Assembly (NCBI RefSeq): GCF_030503855.1
Contig: NZ_CP129971.1
Span: 503,501-567,500, forward strand
Direction: 5' to 3'
Length of the DNA stretch: 64,000 nucleotides
From: Marivirga salinae
Lineage (GTDB): Bacteria; Bacteroidota; Bacteroidia; Cytophagales; Cyclobacteriaceae
This document shows, piece after piece, positions 25,825 to 34,596 of the stretch. Numbering within the stretch: position 1 is the stretch's first letter; each line of letters begins with the position of its first letter. The position numbers were made by a program, and so were the translations under genes. The notes below the pieces were generated by a model that was not told the DNA's origin, made no database searches, and saw only the letters and a program-made list of their open reading frames with translations.

Positions 25825-27033
25825 GTGGAGAATACAGTTTTAACATCACTCGCCAAAAAATATGGCACCCCATTATATGTTTATGATGCTGATAAAATAG
25901 CATCACAAATCAAAAGATTGAACGATGCCTTTTCTGGCATTAATCTTAAGCTAAAATATGCTACCAAGGCATTGAGTAATGTTTCTGTATTAAAATGGAT
26001 GAAAAAACATGGCACTGGATTGGATGTAGTTTCTATTCAAGAAGCCTATTTAGGATTAAAGGCTGGATTTGATCCCAAGGATATTTTATATACTCCAAAT
26101 TGTGTTTCCATTGATGAAATTATAGAAGCTGTTGATCTAGGATTGATGATTAACATTGATAATATTTCCATTTTAGAGCAATTTGGTCATCGTTACCATG
26201 ATACTGTCCCAGTGTGTATTCGATTAAATCCTCACATCATGGCGGGAGGTAATTCCAAAATTTCAACCGGTCATATTGACTCAAAATTTGGAATTTCCAT
26301 TTTGCAGATGCGTCATTTACTAAGGGTGATTGATAATTATAATATCAATGTGATTGGCTTACATATCCACACTGGATCCGATATCTTAGATTCAGAAGTA
26401 TTTTTAAGGGGAACGGAAATCATTTTTGAAGCAGCTGAAGATTTTCCAGATATCGATTTTATTGATTTTGGAAGTGGTTTTAAAGTGGCTTATAAAGAAG
26501 GAGATGTCACCACAGATATTGAAGAACTAGGCAAAGAAGTAAGCAAAAGATTTAAAGAATTCTGTAAAAAAAGAGGAAAGGATTTAGAGCTTTGGTTTGA
26601 ACCAGGCAAATTCTTGGTTTCTGAAGCAGGCTATTTCCTTTCAAAGGTGAATGTGATCAAAACCACTCCAGCCACTGTTTTTGTTGGTCTAGATACAGGA
26701 ATGAATCATTTATTGCGCCCTATGATGTATGATGCTTATCATCACATTGAAAATATTTCCAATCCATCTGATACTCAAAGAGTTTATACAGTTGTTGGAT
26801 ACATTTGTGAGACCGATACTTTTGGAACTGACAGAAGATTATCAGAGGTTAGAAAAGGTGATATTATTGCCATAAAAAATGCAGGGGCTTATGGATTTTC
26901 CATGGCTTCAAATTATAACTCTCGATACAGACCTGCAGAAGTTATGGTTCATAATGGAAAAGACCAGCTCATCCGGAAAAGAGAGTCTTTAGATGATTTA
27001 TTGAAAAACCAAGTAATTGTTGATTTTGAATAA
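25825..27033 (+). CDS. lysA: Diaminopimelate decarboxylase
   Basis: LysA makes L-lysine from meso-diaminopimelate. The 402-residue fold-III PLP enzyme has the cofactor lysine K48 in KYATKALSN, a phosphate-binding HIHTGSDI loop, EPGKFLV, and the active-site cysteine in CETDTFGTD. Translation starts at GTG (25825); no suitable ATG is nearby. It lies 40 bp after the antiporter gene and overlaps the next frame. Asd, an earlier step of the same pathway, is far away in this window (55.8 kb). Confidence 0.95.
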   Translation: MENTVLTSLAKKYGTPLYVYDADKIASQIKRLNDAFSGINLKLKYATKALSNVSVLKWMKKHGTGLDVVSIQEAYLGLKAGFDPKDILYTPNCVSIDEIIEAVDLGLMINIDNISILEQFGHRYHDTVPVCIRLNPHIMAGGNSKISTGHIDSKFGISILQMRHLLRVIDNYNINVIGLHIHTGSDILDSEVFLRGTEIIFEAAEDFPDIDFIDFGSGFKVAYKEGDVTTDIEELGKEVSKRFKEFCKKRGKDLELWFEPGKFLVSEAGYFLSKVNVIKTTPATVFVGLDTGMNHLLRPMMYDAYHHIENISNPSDTQRVYTVVGYICETDTFGTDRRLSEVRKGDIIAIKNAGAYGFSMASNYNSRYRPAEVMVHNGKDQLIRKRESLDDLLKNQVIVDFE

Positions 27034-27841
27034 GCTCTATATTTTCTGCTTCAGCTGTATAGCTTTTATCCATTGCTTACCTACACTAGGGCAAGAAAAT
27101 AAAGTAGATGATTTTAAAAATCAATCACATTTTATAACAGGTATTGGAGGGAGTTATGTAAATGTTTTGGACGAAGGCATTTCTCCTTTATTATATAATG
27201 GAATTGGAGGTGGCGTAATTTTAGGCCACTTTCAAGAAAAGGAGAATAGCATCAATACATCCTCTGCGAAATTCGATTTTAACAACCCATCAAGCAGTAT
27301 TAGCAATGCTGAAATGTATACCTTTAGACTGGAAGGACATTACCAGCACTACTGGAAAATGAAGGATGATGAAAAATGGGACTGGAAAATAAGACCAGGA
27401 TTTGATTTGTCTGCGAAATGGGCTTTAAGACAACATCTTAGTTTCACTAATAACAGTCAGCATATAGAGACCAGATTTTCAGTTGCTCCGTCTTTAATGA
27501 TTGAGAATACTTTCCAACTTTGGAATAGAAATTTCAATTTTGGTTATTTCACGAGTATTCCAATATTGACCTATGCTACCCGCCCATTATTTGCCTCCAC
27601 TAAGTTTCCCGCTTCGGTAAACAAAGAAGAGGTTGAGTTTTTGGATTATGTGAAAGACGGTGAGATCATAAGCTTTGGCAATTATTTCAAATGGTCATCT
27701 CAGTTTTATTTGTACTACCCACTAAAAAATGGTAACGGATTAAGGCTTGATTATTTCTGGAATTTTGAAAGCTATAAAGCTCAAAATCCAATGATAACAG
27801 GTGAACATTCCATCATGATTAGTACTTTCTTTAAAATATGA
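27017..27841 (+). CDS. Exported protein, probable outer-membrane beta-barrel
   Basis: This 274-residue protein has a signal peptide (LNKLYIFCFSCIAFIHCLPTLGQ). The mature part is made of alternating strands with aromatic ends, suggesting a small beta-barrel or barrel-like fold; no domain is recognised. Starts at TTG 27017, 27020 or 27026 are all possible; all overlap the 3' end of lysA. The gene overlaps the S41 protease ATG by 4 bp. It may be a small-molecule porin or an assembly partner of the protease; this is speculation. Confidence 0.65.
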   Translation: MLILNKLYIFCFSCIAFIHCLPTLGQENKVDDFKNQSHFITGIGGSYVNVLDEGISPLLYNGIGGGVILGHFQEKENSINTSSAKFDFNNPSSSISNAEMYTFRLEGHYQHYWKMKDDEKWDWKIRPGFDLSAKWALRQHLSFTNNSQHIETRFSVAPSLMIENTFQLWNRNFNFGYFTSIPILTYATRPLFASTKFPASVNKEEVEFLDYVKDGEIISFGNYFKWSSQFYLYYPLKNGNGLRLDYFWNFESYKAQNPMITGEHSIMISTFFKI

Positions 27842-28905
27842 AATCAACTCATTTTATCATATTGCTCCTTATATTTTTTGGATTTTCTTCTTGCGAACGG
27901 CTTTTCATCAAAGAAGAGCCTGAACCCGAAAATGCGGCAATTTTTGATCATTTATGGGAAACAGTAGATGAGAAATATTCATTTTTTGCTGATAAAAATA
28001 TTGATTGGGATTCAACTAGAGATGTTTTCAGACCTAAGGCCGTTAATGCAAAAAACAGCATTGAGTTGTTTAATGTATTAGCGGATATGCTTTTTATTCT
28101 GGAAGATGGTCATGTCAATATATCTGCAGGAATCGATTTATCCCGAAATTGGGACTGGTTTTTAAAATACCCTTCGAATTTCAATTTTGATGTGATTGAA
28201 AGAAATTACCTCATTCCAAGTGAAGATTATCAGATTTCGGGTCCACTTCATAATACTATAATAGACTCAGTTGGCTATATGTATTATGAAAGCTTTTCAG
28301 ACAATGTAAGTACTTCCTTAATGGATTATTTAGTATTCAAATTTTTGATTAATGAGCAAGCAGGAAGTTTTCAAATCAATAGTTTAGATGGGCCTGTTGC
28401 TGGCTTAATAATAGATGTAAGAAATAATGGTGGAGGAAGTATCAGTAATGCCTTCACAATTGCCAATCGATTTGCAGGTGAGAAAATTAAAGTTGCCGAT
28501 TGGTTTTATAAAACTGGCCCAGGTCATGATGAATTTTCACAAGCTGAGGAAAAATTTCTTGAATTTGATGGGGATGAAGAATATAAATTTAATAAACCCA
28601 TAGTAGTACTCATCAACAGAAGCAGTTACAGCTCAGCAAATTTCTTTGCAAGTATGATGAGCTTTTTACCGAATGTTACCTTAATAGGTGACCAAACAGG
28701 CGGTGGTGGCGGGCTTCCTATAAACAACGAACTTCCAAATGGATGGCGCTACAGATTTTCCTCCACCAGAACGCTTGATGCAAATGGAAATAATATTGAA
28801 TTTGGAGTAAAACCTGATATTGAAGTAGCGCTAGATTCTACAGACTTTATTGACGGAAAAGACAGAATGATTGAAGAAGCAATCAGTTTTATTAAAAACC
28901 AATAA
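27838..28905 (+). CDS. S41-family peptidase lipoprotein
   Basis: This 355-residue protein has a lipoprotein signal (GFSSC near residue 19) and a C-terminal processing peptidase domain. GLIIDVRNNGGGS is the substrate-binding loop. INRSSYSSANFFASM holds the catalytic serine, and the conserved GDQTGGGGGLP follows. A PDZ domain is not evident between residues 100 and 150, so substrate recognition must differ from CtpA. The ATG overlaps the previous stop (ATGA), showing translational coupling to the barrel-like gene. Likely outer-membrane-anchored and periplasmic-facing. Confidence 0.88.
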   Translation: MKSTHFIILLLIFFGFSSCERLFIKEEPEPENAAIFDHLWETVDEKYSFFADKNIDWDSTRDVFRPKAVNAKNSIELFNVLADMLFILEDGHVNISAGIDLSRNWDWFLKYPSNFNFDVIERNYLIPSEDYQISGPLHNTIIDSVGYMYYESFSDNVSTSLMDYLVFKFLINEQAGSFQINSLDGPVAGLIIDVRNNGGGSISNAFTIANRFAGEKIKVADWFYKTGPGHDEFSQAEEKFLEFDGDEEYKFNKPIVVLINRSSYSSANFFASMMSFLPNVTLIGDQTGGGGGLPINNELPNGWRYRFSSTRTLDANGNNIEFGVKPDIEVALDSTDFIDGKDRMIEEAISFIKNQ

Positions 28906-29382
28906 TTGCACTTTTCTAATATTTTTGATTACGCCTCAAAACGCAACATCAAGCTAAATTCAAACTAACTTTTATCATTTAAGAATACTTCTAAAGTTAA
29001 CTTAAAGTATACATTTAATTCATACAGATAAAAATGGGGTAATATTAACCTAAGTATTTTTACTTAGTGCTATTTTGTTTAATAAATTCTCTATTTACTG
29101 TAACATATTATTATGTACTCAAAACCTTACATTTCGTGAAAGAAATGACTATTATATTTAACAAAAAAAAGATTCAAGTTATCAAAGGTTTTTTTATCCA
29201 CAATTAACGCAAGTTATCCACACTTATCCACATAAAATACTTATAGGCTTGATATACAGCAACTTAAAACATATTTAGTTAAATGCAAAATGTGGACAAG
29301 CATCAGTAACCCAATCACTTAGCTTAAATCTTACCATAAAACAACTACCAAAGTAATAGATGTAATATTTAATAAATTCGGA
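28906..29382. other. Candidate replication origin (oriC)
   Basis: This 477-bp spacer between convergent genes has no ORF and is very AT-rich. Three perfect DnaA boxes (TTATCCACA) lie at 29194-29202, 29214-29222 and 29224-29232, all in the same direction. Start-to-start spacing is 20 and 10 bp, in helical phase. TTGTCCACA in reverse (29291-29299) and TTATCAAAG (29179-29187) are weaker copies. An AT-rich stretch at about 29070-29170 could unwind, and CTAAGTA-tttt-TACTTAG (29050-29067) is a hairpin. The dnaA gene is not in the window, so origin function is not proven; a DnaA-regulated site is the main alternative. Confidence 0.55.
29194..29232 (+). promoter_or_regulatory. Cluster of three perfect DnaA boxes
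   Basis: TTATCCACA occurs three times within 39 bp, the last two being 10 bp apart from start to start. By the 9-bp consensus one copy is expected by chance only rarely, so the cluster is not random. Confidence 0.85.
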
Positions 29383-31161
29383 TTATTCGATTTGCTGTCT
29401 TATCAGCTTTTTACGGTATGCATTGAAAATTCTGGACTTGGAAACAAATCCTTCATATTTGCCATCTTCTAGCACAGGTAAATTCCATGCCCCCGTCTTT
29501 TCAAACTTCATCATAACAGATCGCATATTCTCTTTGCCTGTTACGAAGGTTGGCGGGCTGTGCATAAGGGTGTTTACAATAATATTTTTTCGAGATTCTT
29601 CATCAAACATTATTTCTCTAATATCATCCAAGGTTACGATCCCCATCAATTCGCGTTCTTGATTCACAACAGGAAAAATATTTCGTTTTGAGAAGCGAAC
29701 CAAATCAACCAACTCTCCTAAAGTGGCATCAGGATCAATCGTGAGTAAGTCAGTTTCAATCACTTTTTTCAAGTCTATCAAACTTAGCACTTGCCGATCC
29801 TTATCATGATAAATTAAATCTCCCTTTTCAACCAAAGGCTTGGTGTACATGGAATACTTTTCGAAATAGGAAATAGTGCTATAAGAAATAGCAGAAACTA
29901 TCATAAGAGGTACAAATAGTGTATATCCACTAGTGATTTCAGCTATTAAGAATATAGCAGTTAAAGGGGCGTGTAATACCCCACTCATGACACCACTCAT
30001 GCCAACCAATGTAAAGTTACTGAGGCTTATAGGATCTGTCATTCCAGCCTTATTGACTAAATATGCAAACAAAAAGCCTGTTACACCTCCCAAAAATAAG
30101 GAAGGGGCAAAAATACCTCCGCTACCACCAGAACCTAGAGTTAAAGCAGTAGCAACTGGTTTTATTAGAATAATTCCGGCTGCAAAGAGTACAATTAAAA
30201 AGAAAGACTCAATGTCATCAAAAAACAAACTATTGTTTAATATATCTTGTGCATTTCCTTCAAGAAGTTTAGTAATGGTATCATAACCTTCACCATAAAG
30301 AGGAGGCAAAAGAAAGATTAAAAATCCTAAAGATACACCTCCCAAGATTGCTCGATTCAAATCGCCTTTCACATTCTTAATCAATCCTTCTACTTTCCCA
30401 ACTACTCTAGTAAAATACAAGGCAACTAAACCTGTAAAAATCCCTAAGAAAATATAAAAAGGGGTGTCAGCTGCAATAAATTCATCTGTTAAATTAAATG
30501 AAAAAAGGACATCATCTCCCAGCAAAGTAAGCGAAACTAAAGCACCACATACGGAGGCAATCAAAAGTGGAATGAAAGAACTTATAGTAACTTCTGCCAA
30601 AATTACTTCAATACTGAAAATCACACCTGCTATTGGCGAATTAAAAATAGCAGAAATTGCTCCTGCTGAACCGCATCCAATTAATAAAGTACGCTGCTTA
30701 TAATTCAAGTGGACTAATCGCCCGATATTAGAGCCAATGGCTGAACCCGTAACCACAATGGGGGCCTCCAAACCAACTGACCCACCAAAACCTACAGTAA
30801 GCGTACTGGTGAGCATTCTTGAAAAGGTTTTGGTTCGCTTTACTATACTTGACTTTTTTGAAATGGAATATAAAATATCAGTTATTCCGTGCCCTAGTTT
30901 TTCCTTTAAAATATATTTTGATAAAAGCAGTGTAAGTACTATCCCAATAAGCGGATAGCTGAGATATAGGTAATTCCCAAATTCCTGTTGGAAATCACGA
31001 GTTAAAAAGTTCTGGAGCAGATGAACGCTTTCCTTAAGTGTTACAGCAGCCAAACCTGCTATAATACCAATTACACCACTAGTAATAATGACAAAATTAG
31101 TGGTGCTGACATGTTTAACACGCCAAATAAGAAACTTAAGTAAAAGCCCTTTAAATTTCAT
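29383..31161 (-). CDS. CLC-family chloride channel/transporter with CBS pair
   Basis: From the ATG at 31161 the product is 592 residues; a GTG at 31188 would add nine. About 10-12 helices (residues 15-430) contain the CLC signatures in the order GHGITDI (in place of GSGIPEI), GLEAPIV with the gating glutamate, and GIFAPSLF. In FNSPIAGVIFSIEVI the site of the exchanger proton glutamate (E203 of E. coli CLC) is valine. Two CBS domains (about 455-590) end the protein and usually bind adenine nucleotides. The residue swap suggests channel-like transport. Palindromic repeats lie upstream. Confidence 0.9.
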   Translation of the reverse strand: MKFKGLLLKFLIWRVKHVSTTNFVIITSGVIGIIAGLAAVTLKESVHLLQNFLTRDFQQEFGNYLYLSYPLIGIVLTLLLSKYILKEKLGHGITDILYSISKKSSIVKRTKTFSRMLTSTLTVGFGGSVGLEAPIVVTGSAIGSNIGRLVHLNYKQRTLLIGCGSAGAISAIFNSPIAGVIFSIEVILAEVTISSFIPLLIASVCGALVSLTLLGDDVLFSFNLTDEFIAADTPFYIFLGIFTGLVALYFTRVVGKVEGLIKNVKGDLNRAILGGVSLGFLIFLLPPLYGEGYDTITKLLEGNAQDILNNSLFFDDIESFFLIVLFAAGIILIKPVATALTLGSGGSGGIFAPSLFLGGVTGFLFAYLVNKAGMTDPISLSNFTLVGMSGVMSGVLHAPLTAIFLIAEITSGYTLFVPLMIVSAISYSTISYFEKYSMYTKPLVEKGDLIYHDKDRQVLSLIDLKKVIETDLLTIDPDATLGELVDLVRFSKRNIFPVVNQERELMGIVTLDDIREIMFDEESRKNIIVNTLMHSPPTFVTGKENMRSVMMKFEKTGAWNLPVLEDGKYEGFVSKSRIFNAYRKKLIRQQIE

Positions 31162-31188
31162 GTGTATAAGTTTATTTTCAACGGCCAC

Positions 31189-31575
31189 AACTTGCCCCGT
31201 ATATATCGGGATACCCTATGAGAGAACCTGCCTACGTAAGACAGGTTCGCGATAAATATTCAAAACCAACTGAAATATATTTGTCTTTGAATATTTATGC
31301 TCATTTCATTCACGCAAAGGTATATAAATATAAAGCTATTCAAGCTTGAAATAAATGTAATTTACTACATTATCAACATAATTTGGGAATGCCATTATAC
31401 CCATAGTATTTCTAAAAATTGAATCTAAAAAGAAATGAGTTTTTTGAAGTAAGACTGTATTAGTTAGCTTACTCGTCCTAATTTTTTAGCAATTGGTCGA
31501 TAAATAATTCATATATCCCAACCTTTTGGCACACATCTTGGTCTTTAGTGTATAGTTTTACAAAAACTTTTAGAC
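31189..31575. other. Intergenic palindromic repeats upstream of the CLC gene
   Basis: This 387-bp spacer has no gene. It holds a 16-bp near-perfect dyad around CCCGTATATATCGGG, a 25-bp hairpin GAACCTG...CAGGTTC (31224-31248), and a 13-bp inverted repeat ATAAATATTCAAA/TTTGAATATTTAT (31252-31264 and 31286-31298). These resemble REP-like elements. The right part (31320-31575) shows nothing recognisable. Confidence 0.6.
31224..31298. repeat. Nested palindromes, REP-like
   Basis: One imperfect 25-bp palindrome (arms GAACCTG and CAGGTTC plus CT/AG inside) is followed after 3 bp by a 13-bp perfect inverted repeat with a 21-bp loop. Both can form stable cruciforms or RNA hairpins. Confidence 0.65.
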
Positions 31576-31803
31576 ATGGATAGGTATAGAATAAATTTTG
31601 TTTGTAATAAACTACCTGACCAGAAAACTGGATTAAGTGGTTTTAAAGTAGGTGAGAATTACGAAGGACGAGCATTCAACGGACTATTTGAAATAAATGC
31701 GAAATGGGGCTCTGGAAATGAGAGTAAATTGATTTCAAAATCACTGTTTGACGAGTATTTTGAGTTAGTTCAGGAAAATCAATACGTTAAAAATTCTGCA
31801 TGA
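31576..31803 (+). CDS. Small conserved-looking protein of unknown function
   Basis: This 75-residue soluble protein has no signal peptide and reads YEGRAFNGLFEINAKWGSGNESKLISKSLFDEYFEL, a strand-rich segment that looks like a compact single domain. It resembles small Bacteroidota proteins that begin with YRI(N/R)FV and carry a GxxYEG turn; no function is known. It starts at ATG after a long spacer and is followed by a strong terminator, which supports a real gene. Confidence 0.6.
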   Translation: MDRYRINFVCNKLPDQKTGLSGFKVGENYEGRAFNGLFEINAKWGSGNESKLISKSLFDEYFELVQENQYVKNSA

Positions 31804-31853
31804 AAAGATAAAAACCTGTCTAGTTTATAATTAGGCAAAACATATTTCCAATA

Positions 31854-31885
31854 AAAAAACCGAAGTTTAAGCTTCGGTTTTTTTA
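31854..31885. terminator. Bidirectional terminator between small ORF and peroxiredoxin
   Basis: The 12-bp stem AAAAAACCGAAG/CTTCGGTTTTTT with a 6-base loop is flanked by T tracts on both strands. It ends the rightward 75-aa gene and the leftward peroxiredoxin. Confidence 0.88.
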
Positions 31886-31906
31886 TTGGATTTCAAATCT
31901 GACTCT

Positions 31907-32539
31907 CTATTCAGGCTGAGGTGTAGTTCTTAAATAAGGTTTAATAACTGTATGCCCTTTCGGAAATTTAGCTGGTATTTCTTCATCTTTTACAGCTGGG
32001 GTAATGATAACATCTTCTCCAAACTTCCAATCTGCTGGAGTAGCCACTTGGTGTTTAGCAGTCAATTGTAATGAATCAATTACTCTTAAAATCTCCGTAA
32101 AGTTTCTACCCGTGCTTGCCGGATAAACAATACTTGCTTTTATTTTCTTATCAGGCCCGATGAAGAAAACTGAACGAACTGTTGCAGTGGCAGAAGCATT
32201 CTCATGAATCATGTCATATAAAGTCGCAACTTTTCTTTCTTCATCTCCAATAATTGGAAATTCTACTGAGGTGTTTTGAGTTTCATTTACATCTTTTTTC
32301 CATTCATTATGTGATTTTACATCATCTACGCTGACTACAGCCACTTTAGTATTACGTTTTGCAAACTCATCTTTCAATTGAGCTGTTCTTCCGATCTCCG
32401 TTGTGCAAACTGGAGTAAAATCAGCAGGGTGAGAATATAAAATCCCCCAGCTGTCACCTAGCCATTCGTGAAAATCAATTTTTCCTTCTGTTGTATCCGC
32501 CTGAAAATTGGGTGCGGTATCTCCTATTCTAAGTCCCAT
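31907..32539 (-). CDS. 1-Cys peroxiredoxin (Prx6 type)
   Basis: This 210-residue thiol peroxidase is cytosolic and reduces peroxides. The peroxidatic cysteine is C45 in HPADFTPVCTTEIG. There is no resolving cysteine in the C-terminal domain (SLQLTAKHQVATPADWKFGEDVIITP), which gives the 1-Cys class, so an external thiol must complete the cycle. The C-terminal 60 residues are the dimerisation extension typical of Prx6. A terminator lies just after the stop. The ATG is at 32539. Confidence 0.95.
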   Translation of the reverse strand: MGLRIGDTAPNFQADTTEGKIDFHEWLGDSWGILYSHPADFTPVCTTEIGRTAQLKDEFAKRNTKVAVVSVDDVKSHNEWKKDVNETQNTSVEFPIIGDEERKVATLYDMIHENASATATVRSVFFIGPDKKIKASIVYPASTGRNFTEILRVIDSLQLTAKHQVATPADWKFGEDVIITPAVKDEEIPAKFPKGHTVIKPYLRTTPQPE

Positions 32540-32680
32540 AATTTCTCTTTTAATTTTAGTGAATTACAGGATTATAACGCTTTGTTTAAGAATGTGTTTA
32601 TACAAAAAAGTTAAGTGATAAAGGTTACTCAATGAAAATTAACATTAGTCCATTTTTATTTATTAAAAAATTTTGGCTGC

Positions 32681-32688
32681 TACTTTTG
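32681..32688 (+). promoter_or_regulatory. Possible -7 box of the exported protein gene
   Basis: TACTTTTG fits TAnnTTTG and lies 44 bp before the ATG at 32733. A TTG at the right distance is absent. Confidence 0.35.
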
Positions 32689-32732
32689 GGATAAATGTAA
32701 ATTAACTAATTTAAACTTCAAATATAGTTAAA

Positions 32733-33497
32733 ATGAAATCGAAGCTTTTAATACTGATTTTAACTTTCCTTACTTGTTTGGTATCCTTAAAACCCATTAA
32801 AGCACAGAAAAAGTGGAATTTTGGCCCTAAAGTAGGAATGTATAATTATCAAATGGCCAATAATATTTCTGGAAGATATAATGACATTGATGTTAAAGTA
32901 CATTTACCAATATGGAAAATTTACGAACCTCGCTTTAATTATATGGGGGTTTTTATTGAGCAACCACTAAAGGATATCCCATATTTTAGTATTACCTATG
33001 ACCTATCTACTTTCGAACGTTATTTATTTATTTCCCCTTATGATTATAACCCACCACAAGGATTTGTTATACCTCAAGCAGGCGTATTCATTACAGAATA
33101 TCAAAATTACACTTTAGGTATTTTGCCTTCCCTTCATATCAATAGAGGTTTAGATATGCGTTTGTTTGCAGGTTATGAAGTTCATTATTTACACCATAAA
33201 GATGAATCTCTAAACACCTCTGCTTACTCTGATAGATGGATTGAAAACAATAAAAGGCGAATTGAAGTAGCCAATAAATTTATAGAAGAGAATCCCATGG
33301 TATCATTCATACACCACCTGGCGGTAGGAGCTGAAGTTAAATATTGGAGATTAGGTTTTGAAGTAAAGTATTTAATGGGTATCAATTCACCACTAAGAAG
33401 TGTGAAATTTAATGAAGAATTTACCTATCCACTTAATACTTATGTAAATAGCTTATACTACTCACTTAAATTTTATATCCGGAAGGATAAAGGTTAA
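32733..33497 (+). CDS. Exported protein, probable outer-membrane barrel
   Basis: This 254-residue protein has a signal peptide (residues 1-24, ending IKAQ). The mature sequence begins KKWNFGPKVGMYNYQM, typical of small outer-membrane beta-barrels. It continues with aromatic-rich alternating strands to YYSLKFYIRKDKG; the aromatic C-terminal strand also suits a barrel. A charged insertion (IENNKRRIEVANKFIEENP, about 170-190) may be a periplasmic turn or external loop. Function unknown. Confidence 0.65.
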   Translation: MKSKLLILILTFLTCLVSLKPIKAQKKWNFGPKVGMYNYQMANNISGRYNDIDVKVHLPIWKIYEPRFNYMGVFIEQPLKDIPYFSITYDLSTFERYLFISPYDYNPPQGFVIPQAGVFITEYQNYTLGILPSLHINRGLDMRLFAGYEVHYLHHKDESLNTSAYSDRWIENNKRRIEVANKFIEENPMVSFIHHLAVGAEVKYWRLGFEVKYLMGINSPLRSVKFNEEFTYPLNTYVNSLYYSLKFYIRKDKG

Positions 33498-33518
33498 AGA
33501 AATTATTTAGAAATGGGA

Positions 33519-34448
33519 TCATGCTTTAATGAACCCCATTTTTTTGGCATGAACAAATGCCTCCTCGGTATTTTCCAATAGTAATAAAGGCACTCCCTTT
33601 TCCTCAAACTCTTGAGATGTTTTTTGATCAAAATCATCTTTTTTTCCGATTTTTCGGATATAAACTGCTAATATTCTATTTGGGAATTCGTGTAAAGCTT
33701 GGCGATAAATTTCAGTATCTCTTTGTCCACTGTCCCCAATCAAAATAAATTTCAATTTAGGGAAAAGTGTCATCAATCGATTTATTTTATCCTGCTTATG
33801 TTGATGGCTTCCCCCACCTGTAAAAAGTAAATCCCGCAAGCCAGATTTATACTCTTGCAACAGGAATGGTCCTTTGGGTATCTTTCTGATTCTGAAAAAA
33901 TCTTGCAAAAATTCGTACAAATTCCATTCACTACTGCTTACATAGAAAAAAGGATTTCCCTTGGATCTAAGTTTTTGGTAGAATTCTGAAACGCCCTCAA
34001 AAGGTAAACGTGTTTTGGCATTTTTGGTCATGATCAGTCGAAGCTTCTTAAAAAGCTGAGTGGCATGGGAAACTAAAATGGTATCATCAATATCTGAAAT
34101 AGTGCCGAATTCAGCTTCCTGACCCACAATCAAAAATTCCCCTCTTGTTCTATATATTTCTTTATCATCATCATTAATAACATAGATAGCTTTATGCCAG
34201 CCGGGCTCAAAAGAATGTTCTGGCTCCACCCAAACACTGAAATAACCAAACTCATCGGTTTGTGTGGTGAAATTTTCTTTTCCTAATATAATTTGAACAT
34301 CCATTTCAGGAATTGGAGAGCTTAAGTAACGTGAAAGCATTATTCTGAAATTCCTTCTTCTCTTATCCGAAGCTTTTGTCTCAAATTCTGGTCGATTTTC
34401 TAAAACACCCCCCTTCAGATAAATCAGACCTTGATTTCCATAGCCCAT
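33519..34448 (-). CDS. App1-like phosphatidate phosphatase (DUF2183)
   Basis: This 309-residue protein has an N-terminal beta-rich region (about 1-110) followed by a DUF2183 HAD-like domain. The catalytic motif is DIDDTIL, with downstream motifs YVSSSEWNLYEF and LIGDSGQRDTEIY, which supplies the acidic motif IV. Yeast App1 uses this domain to dephosphorylate phosphatidic acid to diacylglycerol. The gene is divergent from a lipid-kinase gene that would catalyse the reverse step, which fits the assignment. No signal peptide. Confidence 0.88.
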   Translation of the reverse strand: MGYGNQGLIYLKGGVLENRPEFETKASDKRRRNFRIMLSRYLSSPIPEMDVQIILGKENFTTQTDEFGYFSVWVEPEHSFEPGWHKAIYVINDDDKEIYRTRGEFLIVGQEAEFGTISDIDDTILVSHATQLFKKLRLIMTKNAKTRLPFEGVSEFYQKLRSKGNPFFYVSSSEWNLYEFLQDFFRIRKIPKGPFLLQEYKSGLRDLLFTGGGSHQHKQDKINRLMTLFPKLKFILIGDSGQRDTEIYRQALHEFPNRILAVYIRKIGKKDDFDQKTSQEFEEKGVPLLLLENTEEAFVHAKKMGFIKA

Positions 34449-34596
34449 GAAAGGAACAATTTTAAGTGGAGAAATTATACCTAATAATCGTTTTAAGTAG
34501 AGGGCAAATCGTATATTTAGAGTGCGTATAATAATTTCTAAATTTTAGTTTAAATCAAAGATTCAATGAAACCATTGAATATCAAATACAATTAAC

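Noticed and set aside
31196..31298. Terminal inverted repeats of a transposon around the CLC gene
   Set aside because: No matching repeat exists on the far side of the gene, and no transposase is nearby.
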